64,000 nt of DNA. Origin: Doryteuthis pealeii (taxonomy: Eukaryota > Mollusca > Cephalopoda > Myopsida > Loliginidae). The translations under genes and the position numbers were made by a program. Within the stretch, counting starts at the first letter, position 1. Each line of letters opens with the position of its first letter. Below the pieces are notes generated by a model. It was not told where the DNA came from and ran no database searches. It saw only the letters and a list, made by a program, of their open reading frames with translations. Below, piece after piece: positions 41,700 through 53,244 of this stretch. The stretch lies in contig CM042160.1 in assembly GCA_023376005.1 (NCBI GenBank), forward strand, positions 81,658,808-81,722,807, in the 5' to 3' direction.

Positions 41700-42895
41700 C
41701 TAAATGTAAACAATTATTATAGGACAAAGGGGGTATATGTATTTTCTGCCAAGTGGCTTTATGTGATCCTGAGGAAAGCTAGGGGAGTAAACCCCGAAAA
41801 CAAATCTGGAGTTTTAAGTAATAATATTCTGTGTACTAGACATGAGACTTTGATGAGTTGTGGTGCACCTGAGCACTGTACACATACATGTATATTATTA
41901 CTGTATGCTATTCATGTTCCTGACACTAATACATTATTCTATGTACTAGACATGAGACTTTGATGAGTTGTGGTGCAACTGAGCACTGTATACATACATG
42001 TATATTATTACTGTATGCTATTCATATTCCTGATACTAATACATTATTCTGTGTACTTGACATGAGACTTTGATGAGTTGTGGTGCACCTGAGCACTGTA
42101 CGCATACATGTATATTATTACTGTATGCTATTCATGTTCCTCACACTAATACATTATTCTATGTACTAGACATGAGACTTTGATGAGTTGTGGTGCAACT
42201 GAGCACTGTATACATACATGTATATTATTACTGTACGCTATTCATGTTCCTGATACTAATACATTATTCTGTGTACTTGACATGAGACTTTGATAAGTTG
42301 TGGTGCACCTGAGCACTGTACGCATACATGTATATTATTACTGTATGCTATTCATGTTCCTGACACTAATACATTATTCTATGTACTAGACATGAGACTT
42401 TGATGAGTTGTGGTGCAACTGAGCACTGTATACATACATGTATATTATTACTGTACGCTATTCATATTCCTGATACTAATACATTATTCTGTGTACTTGA
42501 CATGAGACTTTGATGAGTTGTGGTGCACCTGAGCACTGTACGCATACATGTATATTATTACTGTATGCTATTCATGTTCCTGACACTAATACATTATTCT
42601 ATGTACTAGACATGAGACTTTGATGAGTTGTGTGCAACTGAGCACTGTATACATACATGTATATTATTACTGTACGCTATTCATGTTCCTGATACTAATA
42701 CATTATTCTGTGTACTTGACATGAGACTTGATGAGTTGTGGTGCACCTGAGCACTGTACGCATACATGTATATTATTACTGTACACTGTTCATGTTTCTG
42801 ACACTAATACATTATTCTATGTACTTGACATGAGACTTTGATGAGTTGTGGTGCACCTGGGCACTGTACACAATAAATTTCATTATCATTTTAAA
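41700..42895 (+). repeat. 110-bp satellite array, LINE 3' tail derived
   Basis: CATGAGACTT recurs at 41841, 41951, 42061, 42171, 42281, 42391, 42501, 42611, 42720 and 42829: ten units of 110 bases. Units alternate between two variants (GTGCACCTGAG with TACGCATAC, GTGCAACTGAG with TATACATAC), giving a 220-bp higher order. It ends GCACTGTACACAATAAATTT, the same as the LINE tails at 44222 and 63564 in reverse. Confidence 0.92.
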
Positions 42896-43059
42896 ATAAG
42901 GAAGAATACTCATTTACTTATTAAAGTACTGACTTCATTTTAGGCTAGGAAAATACTTTTTTTTTTCTGAAACAATATTTTGAAATGATTTTTGTTGATT
43001 AAATAAACATTCAATTTCCTTTTTATTAATTTTTTTCTGCGTTCTCCAAGAAAAGATAT

Positions 43060-43380
43060 TACATTATTCATTATATAATATAAGCATTAACGTATTATTA
43101 TATATTATATAATATATATTATATTATAATATATATAATAATTATATTATATCATAATATATATATATTATATATTATATTAATATATATTATAAAATAT
43201 TAAATATTATTTAATATTATTAATATGATATATTAAAATATAGAAAATATTTTCCCTATTGATAATATTATTATTTAAAAATTAATATATATTATAAGAT
43301 ATTGATATATTATATAATATAATATATTCATTATATAATTATTAACGATTGACGTATTATTATATAATAAAATTGCAATA
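43060..43380. repeat. AT-palindromic low-complexity tract
   Basis: Almost only A and T with many TATAATATATTATA-type inverted steps. It recurs at 46258-46565 in copy 2. Confidence 0.8.
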
Positions 43381-44221
43381 AGAAAGGCATTATAATAAGA
43401 AGTTACTTTGTTTTGTTTGTTTGGATTACTAAAACAAAAATATTTCTATCAAGTGACATATTTATTACTTCTTATTATATGATCTTTTTTAAAAAAAGAA
43501 ACCTTAATTTTTAAGAGTAATAAACTTTTAGCATCTTTTTTTCTTTTATCTGTCTTCTTTGTTCTTTTTGCATGAACAATATGTCCATGAAATTTATTTT
43601 TATTTTCCTGAAACAAATAAAACATTTTATTTCCTTTTTATTAATTTTTTCTGTATTAATGTAAGCAAATATGACAAACATTTTTATATCAAGGTTTAAA
43701 ACTGCAGGATAGTGATAAACTTAGCGATACATGATAATAAAATCAAATAAGTATTTACTAAGCTTAATATATAGCACAAGGCCATGAAAATGGAGCACTT
43801 GGTGAAATTTATTTTATTTTTCTGAAACAATATTTAAAACTGATTTTTGTTGATGGCTGAATCAACATTTAATTTATTTTTTATTAAAGTTTTCTGCATT
43901 TTACATCCAAATCAATCCTTTTAATTCAGAGGATAAAAGAAATTAATTTGTGATAATATTATTCTTTTTTCTTTTTCTAAATGTCTTAGAAAAAGAATGT
44001 TTAGTTTTTAAAAACAGATTATTAGAATCTGATACTTACACATTTATAATAACCTTTTTTTAATCAAAAATCAGGAAGGTAAAAAAATAGATTCAGGGGT
44101 AAATACAAATTTCACTACTGGATTCCATGTCAAAAATTTTACCCTAGAAAAGTTTTTTTTGATTTGGATATAGAGAGGGATTTGTTTTCAATTGGAATTT
44201 TGGACAAACAGACACCACAAA

Positions 44222-44735
44222 TATAATAATGAAATTTATTGTGTACAGTGCTCAGGTGCACCACAACTCATCAAAGTCTCATGTCTAGTACATAGAATAA
44301 TGTATTAGTGTCAGGAACATGAATAGCATACAGTAATAATATACATGTATGTGTACAATGCTCAGGTGCACCACAACTCATCAAAGTCTCATGTCTAGTA
44401 CATAGAATAATGTATTAGTGTCAGGAACATGAATAGTGTACAGTAATAATATACATGTATGTGTACAATGCTCAGGTGCACCACAACTCATCAAAGTCTC
44501 ATGTCTAGTACATAGAATAATGTATTAGTGTCAGGAACATGAATAGTGTACAGTAATAATATACATGTATGTGTGCACGTGTGTGCATATGTGTGTGGAT
44601 GGGAGTATCAGGTATAGTGTTGGCGGACTACTGAAAGCATGGAGGCTTTGAAAGATGCAATGTTTCGGCAGCCCACAATGGACGCAGGCAGCTTATTCCA
44701 TGCCTCAGCAACTCTGAGTGTGAAAATGATTTAGA
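44222..44735 (-). mobile_element. LINE 3' end with three tail units, copy 1
   Basis: Read on the minus strand, a frame ending at 44608 gives LRVAEAWNKLPASIVGCRN and FKASMLSVVRQHYT before the stop, the usual end of a CR1/Jockey-like reverse transcriptase. Three 110-bp tail units follow, ending AATAAATTTCATTATTAT. Truncated and non-functional. Confidence 0.8.
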
Positions 44736-45212
44736 GGTTAAAAACTTGATTTTTAAAAAAATTGTGGCACAATTATTCTTTATTTTCTGAATGTTTAAAA
44801 AAAAGAAGTGCTATTATTTCAGTAAAAATAGGATGGTAAAAAAAAAAGATAGATTGATTTCATTTTAAACTTCCTTTTAAACTTTCTTCTTTCCTTTCCT
44901 TTTTTTTCAGAAACAACTTTTTCAAACTGATTTTGTTGATCAATAACTTTTCATTAGTATATTTGTTTTAAGCAGATATAACAAACCATTTCTTTTAATG
45001 AAAAATCAGGAAGATAAAAAATAGATTCATACAAATTCCACTACTGGATTTCTTGTAAAATTTTACTCTAGAAAAGTTTTGTTTGATTTTGATATAGAAA
45101 GGGATTAGTTTTCAATTGGATTTTTGGACAAACAGACACCACAAATTATTGTATTTAATTAATGCAGATGATAAAACCTTGATTAAAAAAAATTATTTGC
45201 GGCACATTTAAT

Positions 45213-45706
45213 GGTAATTTATGAGGAAGTGCGTCCCGGTCTCCCGCTTCAAAAACCGCTACCCGGTGACTATCAAAATAACAACCCCAGCTCGTCGTAA
45301 TTCTTGTTTATTTATTGTAATTTGTCGTAATTCTTGTTTAGATATGAAGATGGATATATAGTTTTGAATAGACTGAGATAGATAGATAAACAAACAAAAT
45401 AATATAGATAGATATGAACAAATGGAGATAGATATTTTCGACAAGTAAATGTATGGGGGGGGGGTCGCTTCTTTTTTATCGTAATTCTTGTTTATTTAAA
45501 CTAAAAACAAGACATTAAACAAACATGAATTTAAAAAATCTTAGTATTTAAAGTAATATAGATAAATATGAACAAATTGAGATAGATGGATAGATAGATA
45601 TGAAGATGGATAGTTTTGAATAGACTGAGCTGGGTCGTTATTTTAATAGTCACCGGGTAGCAATTTTTGAGGCAGGAGACCGGGACGCACTTCCTCATAA
45701 ATTACC
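45213..45706. mobile_element. Inverted-repeat DNA transposon (family M), copy 4
   Basis: It is flanked by CATTTAAT at 45205-45212 and 45707-45714, exact. Left inverted repeat has a few substitutions (CCCGCTTCAAAAACCGC). Confidence 0.95.
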
Positions 45707-45963
45707 CATTTAATCTTTATTTACTGAATGTTAAAAAGAAATGTGATATTAGAATATAATACTTTCACCTTTTTAAAAACCTTCCTTTAAAAATAAATCA
45801 GGATGGTAAAAAAAAATAGATTGATTTCATTTTATGCTTGATAAAACTTCCTTTTCTTTGCTTTCCTTTTTTAATGATATAATAATAATAATCCACAGTA
45901 ACAAAAATATAGCTATTTGTAATAGAAGTAATATTTTCAGTTGTATGTTTTTTATTATTCATA

Positions 45964-46172
45964 CTAGCAAGAATATGCTACCTCCACCGGGCGTAAATAT
46001 TTAAGTTTTAATGGAAGGAAATTAGAAAGACTAACAAAATTAAATATGAATGTATAAAGAGATAACACCAAGTAATTATTTATTAAACCCAGTTTAAACC
46101 AGTATGCAAATTAACCACAAACATATATTATGTAAAGCTGTATTTCTTAGTGAACTAGGACAGAAAGGTTTT
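45964..46172 (-). mobile_element. Helitron family A, 3' end fragment
   Basis: Minus-strand end GCTAG with a decayed hairpin (GCCCGGTGGAGGTAGC). Variant interior as in 28630-28955. Cut at the edge of the 3.2-kb duplication. Confidence 0.65.
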
Positions 46173-47411
46173 TACTCTCTCTTTAGAGAGAGATATTAAA
46201 ATAAACATTCAATTTCTTTTTATTAATTTTTTTCTGCGTTCTCCAAAGAAAGATATTACATTATTCATTATATAATATAAGCATTAACGTATTATTATAT
46301 ATTATATAATATATATTATATTATAAATATATATAATTATATTATATCATAATATATATATATTATATATTATATTAATATATATTATAAATATTAAATA
46401 TTATTTAATATTATTAATATGATATATTAAAATATAGAAAATATTTTCCCTATTGATAATTTATTATTTAAAAATAATATATATTATAAGATATTGATAT
46501 ATAATATAATAATATATTCATTATATAATATAAGTATTAACGATTGACGTATTATTATATAATAAAATTGCAATAAGAAAGGCATTATAATAAGAAGTTA
46601 CTTTGTTTTGTTTGTTGGATTACTAAAACAAAAATATTTCTATCAAGTGACATATTTATTACTTCTTATTATATGATCTTTTTTAAAAAAAGAAACCTTA
46701 ATTTTTAAGAGTAATAAACTTTTAGCATCTTTTTTTCTTTTATCTGTCTTCTTTGTTCTTTTTGCATGAACAATATGTCCATGAAATTTATTTTTATTTC
46801 CTGAAACAAATAAAACATTTTATTTCCTTTTATTAATTTTTTCTGTATTAATGTAAGCAAATATGACAAACATTTTATATCAAGGTTTAAAACTGCAGGA
46901 TAGTGATAAACTTAGCGATACATGATAATAAAATCAAATAAGTATTTACTAAGCTTAATATATAGCACAAGGCCATGAAAATGGAGCACTTGGTGAAATT
47001 TATTTATTTTTTCTGAAACAATATTTTAAAACTGATTTTGTTGATGGCTGAATCACACATTTAATTATTTTTTATTAAAGTTTTCTGCATTTACATCCAA
47101 ATCAATCCTTTTAATTCAGAGGATAAAAGAAATTAATTTGTGATAATATTATTCTTTTTTCTTTTTCTAAATGTCTTAGAAAAAGAATGTTTAGTTTTTA
47201 AAAAACAGATTATTAGAATCTGATACTTACACATTTATAATAACCTTTTTTTAATCAAAAATCAGGAAGGTAAAAAAATAGATTCAGGGGTAAATACAAA
47301 TTTCACTACTGGATTCCATGTCAAAAATTTTACCCTGAAAAGTTTTTTTTGATTTGGATATAGAGAGGATTTGTTTTCAATTGGAATTTTGGACAAACAG
47401 ACACCACAAAT

Positions 47412-47918
47412 ATAATAATGAAATTTATTGTGTACAGTGCTCAGGTGCACCACAACTCATCAAAGTCTCATGTCTAGTACATAGAATAATGTATTAGTGT
47501 CAGGAACATGAATAGCATACAGTAATAATATACATGTATGTGAACAATGCTCAGGTGCACCACAACTCATCAAAGTCTCATGTCTAGTACATAGAATAAT
47601 GTATTAGTGTCAGGAACATGAATAGTGTACAGTAATAATATACATGTATGTGTACAATGCTCAGGTGCACCACAACTCATCAAAGTCTCATGTCTAGTAC
47701 ATAGAATAATGTATTAGTGTCAGGACATGAATAGTGTACAGTAATAATATACATGTATGTGTGCACGTGTGTGCATATGTGTGTGGATGGGAGTATCAGG
47801 TATAGTGTTGGCGGACTACTGAAAGCATGGAGGCTTTGAAAGATGCAATGTTTCGGCAGCCCACAATGGACGCAGGCAGCTTATTCCATGCCTCAGCAAC
47901 TCTGAGTGTGAAAATGAT
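47412..47918 (-). mobile_element. LINE 3' end with three tail units, copy 2
   Basis: Duplicate of 44222-44735 with the same AWNKLPASIVGC ending (stop at 47796-47798). One base of the third unit is lost (GTGTCAGGACATG). Confidence 0.8.
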
Positions 47919-48399
47919 TTAGAGGTTAAAAACTTGATTTTTAAAAAAATTGTGGCACAATTATTCTTTATTTTCTGAATGTTTAAAAAAAAGAAGTGAT
48001 TATTTCAGTAAAAAATAGGATGGTAAAAAAAAAAGATAGATTGATTTCATTTTAAACTTCCTTTTAAACTTTCTTCTTTCCTTTCCTTTTTTTCAGAAAC
48101 AACTTTTTCAAACTGATTTTGTTGATCAATAACTTTTCATTAGTATATTTGTTTTAAGCAGATATAACAAACCATTTCTTTTAATGAAAAATCAGGAAGA
48201 TAAAAAATAGATTCATACAAATTCCACTACTGGATTTCTTGTAAAATTTTACTCTAGAAAAAGTTTTGTTTGATTTTGATATAGAAAGGGATTAGTTTTC
48301 AATTGGATTTTTGGACAAACAGACACCACAAATTATTGTATTTAATTAATGCAGATGATAAAACCTTGATTAAAAAAAATTATTTGCGGCACATTTAAT

Positions 48400-48899
48400 G
48401 GTAATTTATGAGGAAGTGCGTCCCGGTCTCCCGCTTCAAAAACCGCTACCCGGTGACTATCAAAATAACACCCCAGCTCGTCGTAATTCTTGTTTATTTT
48501 TGTAATTTGTCGTAATTCTTGTTTAGATATGAAGATGGATATATAGTTTTGAATAGACTGAGATAGATAGATAAACAAACAAAATAATATAGATAGATAT
48601 GAACAAATGNCGAGAGAGATAGATATTTTCGACAAGTAAAATGTATGGGGGGGGGGTCGCTTCTTTTTTTATCGTAATTCTTGTTTATTTAAACTAAAAA
48701 CAAGACATTAAACAAACATGAATTTAAAAAAATCTTAGTATTTAAAAGTAATATAGATAAATATGAACAAATTGAGATAGATGGATAGATAGATATGAAG
48801 ATGGATAGTTTTGAATAGACTGAGCTGGGTCGTTATTTTAATAGTCACCGGGTAGCAATTTTGAGGCAGGAACCGGGACGCACTTCCTCATAAATTACC
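48400..48899. mobile_element. Inverted-repeat DNA transposon (family M), copy 5 (by duplication)
   Basis: Same insertion as copy 4, CATTTAAT at 48392-48399 and from 48900. It contains the N at 48610 beside a GAGAGA expansion absent from copy 4. Confidence 0.92.
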
Positions 48900-49154
48900 C
48901 ATTTAATCTTTATTTACTGAATGTTAAAAAGAAATGTGATATTAGAATATAATACTTTCACCTTTTTAAAAACCTTCCTTTAAAAATAAATCAGGATGGT
49001 AAAAAAAAATAGATTGATTTCATTTTATGCTTGATAAAACTTCCTTTTCTTTGCTTTCCTTTTTTAATGATATAATAATAATAATCCACAGTAACAAAAA
49101 TATAGCTATTTGTAATAGAAGTAATATTTCAGTTGTATGTTTTTATTATTCATA

Positions 49155-49364
49155 CTAGCAAGAATATGCTACCTCCACCGGGCGTAAATATTTAAGTTTT
49201 AATGGAAGGAAATTAGAAAGACTAACAAAATTAAATATGAATGTATAAAGAGATAACACCAAGTAATTATTTATTAAACCCAGTTTAAACCAGTATGCAA
49301 ATTAACCACAACATATATTATGTAAAGCTGTATTTCTTAGTGAACTAGGACAGAAAGGGTTTTA
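49155..49364 (-). mobile_element. Helitron family A, 3' end fragment (duplicate)
   Basis: Same as 45964-46172. It runs straight into an independent LINE end at 49365. Confidence 0.6.
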
Positions 49365-49634
49365 TATAATAATAATGAAATTTATTGTGTACAGTGCTTA
49401 GGTGCACCACAACTCCTCAAAGTCTCATGTCTAGTACACAGAATGATGTATTAGTGTCAGGAACATGAATAGCATACAGTAATAATATGTGTGCATATGT
49501 GTGTGGAGGGGGGTATCAGGTATAGTGTCGGCGGACTACAGGAAGCATGGAGGCTTTGAAAGATTCAGTGCTTCGGCAGTCTACAACAGACGCGGGCAGT
49601 TTATTCCATGTCTCCGCAACTCTGAGCGTGTCTT
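49365..49634 (-). mobile_element. LINE 3' end with one tail unit
   Basis: On the minus strand it encodes TLRVAETWNKLPASVVDCRS and FKASMLPVVRRHYT then TGA (49518-49516), followed by a single 110-bp tail unit and an ATT-rich end. More diverged than the duplicated copies, so a separate insertion. Confidence 0.82.
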
Positions 49635-49712
49635 TTAAGTAAGACAAAGCAAAAAAAAGAAATGTTGTAATATAACAAACCATTTAAGTTTTAAAAATTT
49701 ACATTTAAATCA

Positions 49713-50305
49713 CCGCCCTGTCGGCTGGGGCATTAGAATGCACCGACTGCACCTCTGCAGAGGGGTAAGACTCCCCCAATGGGGCCACCTGTTGGCCGTG
49801 GGTGGCGACCCGTGATGCTTAAGGATAGAGCCCAGGTGGATGAGCAGTTCATGACATGCAATACTCCACTTTGGCCCTATCTTGGGCTAGACGGGCGGTC
49901 TGAGAGGCCCCCTCCGATCAATCGGCTGGTCACGTCAAGCCCTAGCACCTATATGATTGTCCAACCCTATTGCCCTTATGGCAAACCCCAACCCCTTTTT
50001 ATCATATGGGTACTAGAAGGCGGTGGCTGAGGCTGGGAATGACGTTAAACTCTATCTGATGGTGAGGTTCCAGTTTTGGAGGTTTGGGGAATGTGGAGCA
50101 CCCCTTCATCACCATTGCTCCCTGGTCCACTCTGACCCGGAGTGGTAGTACCTGTTAGGGTCCCATCTATGGGTTAAATAGAAAAACATGAGTTTATAAA
50201 TAAAATTGTATTATCCATTAAAAATTGATTTATTTCAAAACTTTATCGGCATTAAATGACCCACTGAGGTTGATATGCCGTAAAACAAAACCAACCAAAC
50301 CAAAC
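49713..50305 (+). mobile_element. Retroposon family A, full length
   Basis: From CCGCCCTGTCGGCTGGGGCA to a CAACCAAACCAAAC tail. ATTTAAATCA (49703-49712) and AATTAAATCA (50306-50315) are a 10-bp duplication with one mismatch. About 15 internal bases are missing near 50030. Confidence 0.9.
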
Positions 50306-50440
50306 AATTAAATCAAGTCGGTGCATGTTAGAACAGCAACAAAATAAGAAAGACAAGTTTTATTTTGAAAAAAAAAACCAAAAAAGATTTGAGCAGAAAA
50401 TCATCCGAACAGCATTTATAAAAGATAAAAGGATTATTAA

Positions 50441-50683
50441 AAATTTTGGACCATATGATCTTTAGGCACACCTTTTTGATCTCGATTCAGAAGGACATGT
50501 TTTTCATTTATACCGTCCGGTTGTTGGTTAGGGTTATGGGTTAGTTTTATAATTAAAAAAAAAAAAAAATATCTAAAAATCGTCTGTTAACAAACAACTT
50601 GATATTGACGGTGTAAATGAAAAACATGTCCTTCTGAATCGAGATCAAAAAGGGGTGCCTAAAGGTCATATGGTCCAAAATTT
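50441..50683. mobile_element. Fold-back element, family T, with telomere-like loop
   Basis: Ends AAATTTTGGACCATATGA and its inverse. Arms contain GAAGGACATGTTTTTCATTT and its inverse. The loop carries GGTTAGGGTTATGGGTTAG. A relative lies at 59615-59862. Confidence 0.88.
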
Positions 50684-50743
50684 GTTATAAGAATATGAGG
50701 CCAGGTAAACACTTGGTTGGTTTTATTACCTGAATTAATCTTC

Positions 50744-50926
50744 CTAGCAAAAATATCATTCCCCTCTGGGCGTAAGTATTTAAGTTTTAATGTAATGAAA
50801 TATATCAAAACTAGCAGGACCTGTTGATATACCACAATATGATAATTTAATTATTACATCTTTTGATATGTTTACTTAAGAGCTATTGCTAAATACTTCA
50901 AGTATAAAGTATAATAATCTTCATTT

Positions 50927-50983
<57 letters not shown>

Positions 50984-51700
50984 TTCTCATTCTTTTTTTT
51001 TTCTTTCCTTTTCATGTTCAATTGAAACAGATTAGTGTTATCACTTCCACGCTCAACACTTCCCACTATCTTTCCCCTACTTTCTTTCTTTCGTTCTTAT
51101 TATATTTTTTCTGTGTAGCATGTCCTTTTTCTTCTCTTTCTTTCTTTATGATAAAAACGGAATGGTCCATTATTTAGCTTAGGTGATGATACTCATAAGA
51201 AATAAGAATTTGGTGGATAAGCAGCACCAGATAATCATTTACATTCTTTGCATTTAATTTAGGACAATTTGGATGGTCTCATTTTTAACCAGAAGGTGTT
51301 GCAAGATGATAACGGTTGGAAAAATTAAGGAACGAAAGTATTAATATTTAAATAGAAAGACAAACAAAATTAAATAAGAATGCATATAAAAGATAACATT
51401 TATTTTTACTTTATTCTAATTGATTTCAATATAAAATTATACATAAGATTGCTTTTAATATGTTTGAGAATAAAACAATGATATTAGAAATCAATTATAC
51501 CAAGTAGTTATTTATTAAACCCGTTTTGTTAAAACCAGTCTGCAAATTATGCACAGCATATACTATGTAAACATTTATTTCTTAATGATATATAACACAA
51601 ATCACAGGATTTTAAACACATTAATAATAGGGGCTGTTTTGAGTCAAATCTATAATCTTCATTTAACTCTCTCAACTAGACCTTTATTGAGATATTGTTA
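50744..51700 (-). mobile_element. Helitron family A variant containing a nested Helitron B
   Basis: Outer element: minus-strand end with GCCCAGAGGGGAATG and CTAG (50747-50744). Its sequence is interrupted at 50811-51356 and resumes with AAGACAAACAAAATTAAATA, as in uninterrupted copies. Its 5' end meets the next Helitron. Confidence 0.75.
50811..51356 (-). mobile_element. Helitron family B, nested
   Basis: Minus-strand end GTGGTATATCAACAG, GTCCTG, CTAG (50814-50811). The other end is TCTATTTAAATATTAATAC at about 51356. A (CT)n expansion at 50931-50992 is internal. Confidence 0.8.
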
Positions 51701-51701
51701 A

Positions 51702-52630
51702 TCTTATAATGGAGATTGTGGGTTTGTCTGTCAGTAACCGAAACTATATTACTATACAAGTCACAATTCCTTTAGTTATTTACATCATATTCTCCATGAT
51801 TTTATTTTTATTTAAACCTCAATTATTAATAAAATTGTTTTACATTACTTACACTGTTGACCATATCTACATAGTATTTACCGCGTACCCCACTTGTACG
51901 GGTCAGGCACAAAGTCCCTATTAACGTGGGACCACCCACAAGCCGAAGCTCATGGAGTGGCAGGTGAAAAATTGCGTCGATCCCGTCGGTATTCCCCCTC
52001 AAGGGGGGCGCCTCAGGCGCTGGACAATAAACCCAGCCCTGCCCCTTTAAATCGAGGGGGCAGGTGTTGCCTGGGGGGATGTCCCCCTGGGATCGACGCT
52101 ATTAACTCGTAAAGATCCAGGGCCAAAGCCACTGGACCCCCGGCGTGGGCCGGATCTACATACTAATAACATGCAATTGTATTTATATATACAACAAAAT
52201 AGAGGTTCACAGTGTGAACGGGAAGGCTAATTTGCATATTGATCTTTAAAAATTGATTTTAATAAATACATGCTTAATATTATTGATTTCTAATTGTTTG
52301 GTTTTATCTTATTGAATATGAGCAAAAATCTCTTCAATAAATCTTAAAAGAAATCCCTTAACAAGAAGAAATAACTGTAATATTATTCTTTACTTCCTAT
52401 TTTAACTAAACAGTTTAAATAGGAAAATTTACCAATGAAAGACGGGAGTAACGGAAAATGATGGAAGAGTTAGTTTCAAAGTTGTTCTATTTTTCAATCA
52501 TACCCCCTCTGTTCAAAATCTTTTTATCTACATTCTTATTCAGTTTCATTAGCCTTTCTAATTTAATATCATATTTTATTATAAAATTTAACTAAAATAC
52601 TTGCACCCGGAGGGTGCATATATTTGCTAG
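51702..52630 (+). mobile_element. Helitron family A with a 280-bp insertion
   Basis: TC at 51702 after A; end hairpin GCACCCGGAGGGTGC, CTAG (52627-52630), then T. The interior matches 36870-37485 once 51874-52162 is set aside. Confidence 0.9.
51874..52153. mobile_element. GC-rich 280-bp insertion of unknown type
   Basis: It interrupts Helitron A and is flanked by ATCTACATA on both sides (51865-51873, 52154-52162), a 9-bp duplication. It is far richer in G+C than anything nearby. It holds GCGTCGATCCC and the inverse GGGATCGACGC about 90 bases apart, plus GGGGGGCGCC and GGCGTGGGCCGG. No tRNA boxes, poly(A) or terminal inverted repeats are evident. A 72-codon frame crosses it but resembles nothing I know. 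Confidence 0.85.
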
Positions 52631-52664
52631 TAAATATAATGCTGATTAAGATTAAATAGTGATT

Positions 52665-53150
52665 ATTCAATAACTAAGGGAATTGTGATGGTGGTGGTGA
52701 TGTAGTTTCGGTTAGACAGACAATGAATCTCCGTTATATATAAGTGTTATAGGTGATATAACCTATGGACAATAATGGAATGCGCCGACAGCTACTATAA
52801 GTAATAGGAACAATTGTGGCTTGACACTAAGCAAATACGAGTCAGCTTGTAACTGTATTGGTCGGACGCAATCTCCACTTTCTTTGCTGTAAATTTCTAC
52901 TCCTTTTGTTCAATACATTTGTCTACATTGTTACCAGTTTGTCTTATTTTTTACCCTTAAAATCCCACAACAATAAGATATGAGGCTAGGGAAATAAGGG
53001 AATAAAACTAAGGGAATTGTGATGGTGGTCGTGATGTAGTTTCGGTTAGAGACCAACAATGAATCTCCGTTATATATAAGATATGAGGCTAGGGAAATAT
53101 GGTTGGTTAGTTTTATGGCATATCAACCCTTTTTGGGTTATTTATTGCCG
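52665..53150 (-). repeat. Helitron A end fragments and family A tail
   Basis: CTAAGGGAATTGTGATGG to AATGAATCTCCGTTATATAT occurs twice (52675-52743 and 53008-53080), both like the 5' end of Helitron A. Bases 53100-53150 hold an inverted family A tail (GTTTTATGGCATATCAACCC). Confidence 0.6.
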
Positions 53151-53244
53151 AATGAAGTCATTTTGATAAACAAATGACTCAGGATGTTTAATGTTTCCAG
53201 GGTGGAATATGTAATAGATAGCACTGATAAAAACAATCAGATAA

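Larger units (their letters stand above)
43001..46172. repeat. 3.2-kb direct duplication, copy 1
   Basis: It starts AATAAACATTCAATTT and ends TGAACTAGGACAGAAAGG. The same order of AT-palindromic DNA, LINE tail, transposon M and Helitron fragment recurs at 46199-49364. Differences I saw are mostly single-base indels in homopolymers. Confidence 0.93.
46199..49364. repeat. 3.2-kb direct duplication, copy 2
   Basis: It repeats 43001-46172, including the transposon with its CATTTAAT flanks. A 26-base spacer with a CTCTCTTTAGAGAG palindrome separates the copies. The one N of the window is here at 48610. Confidence 0.93.
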
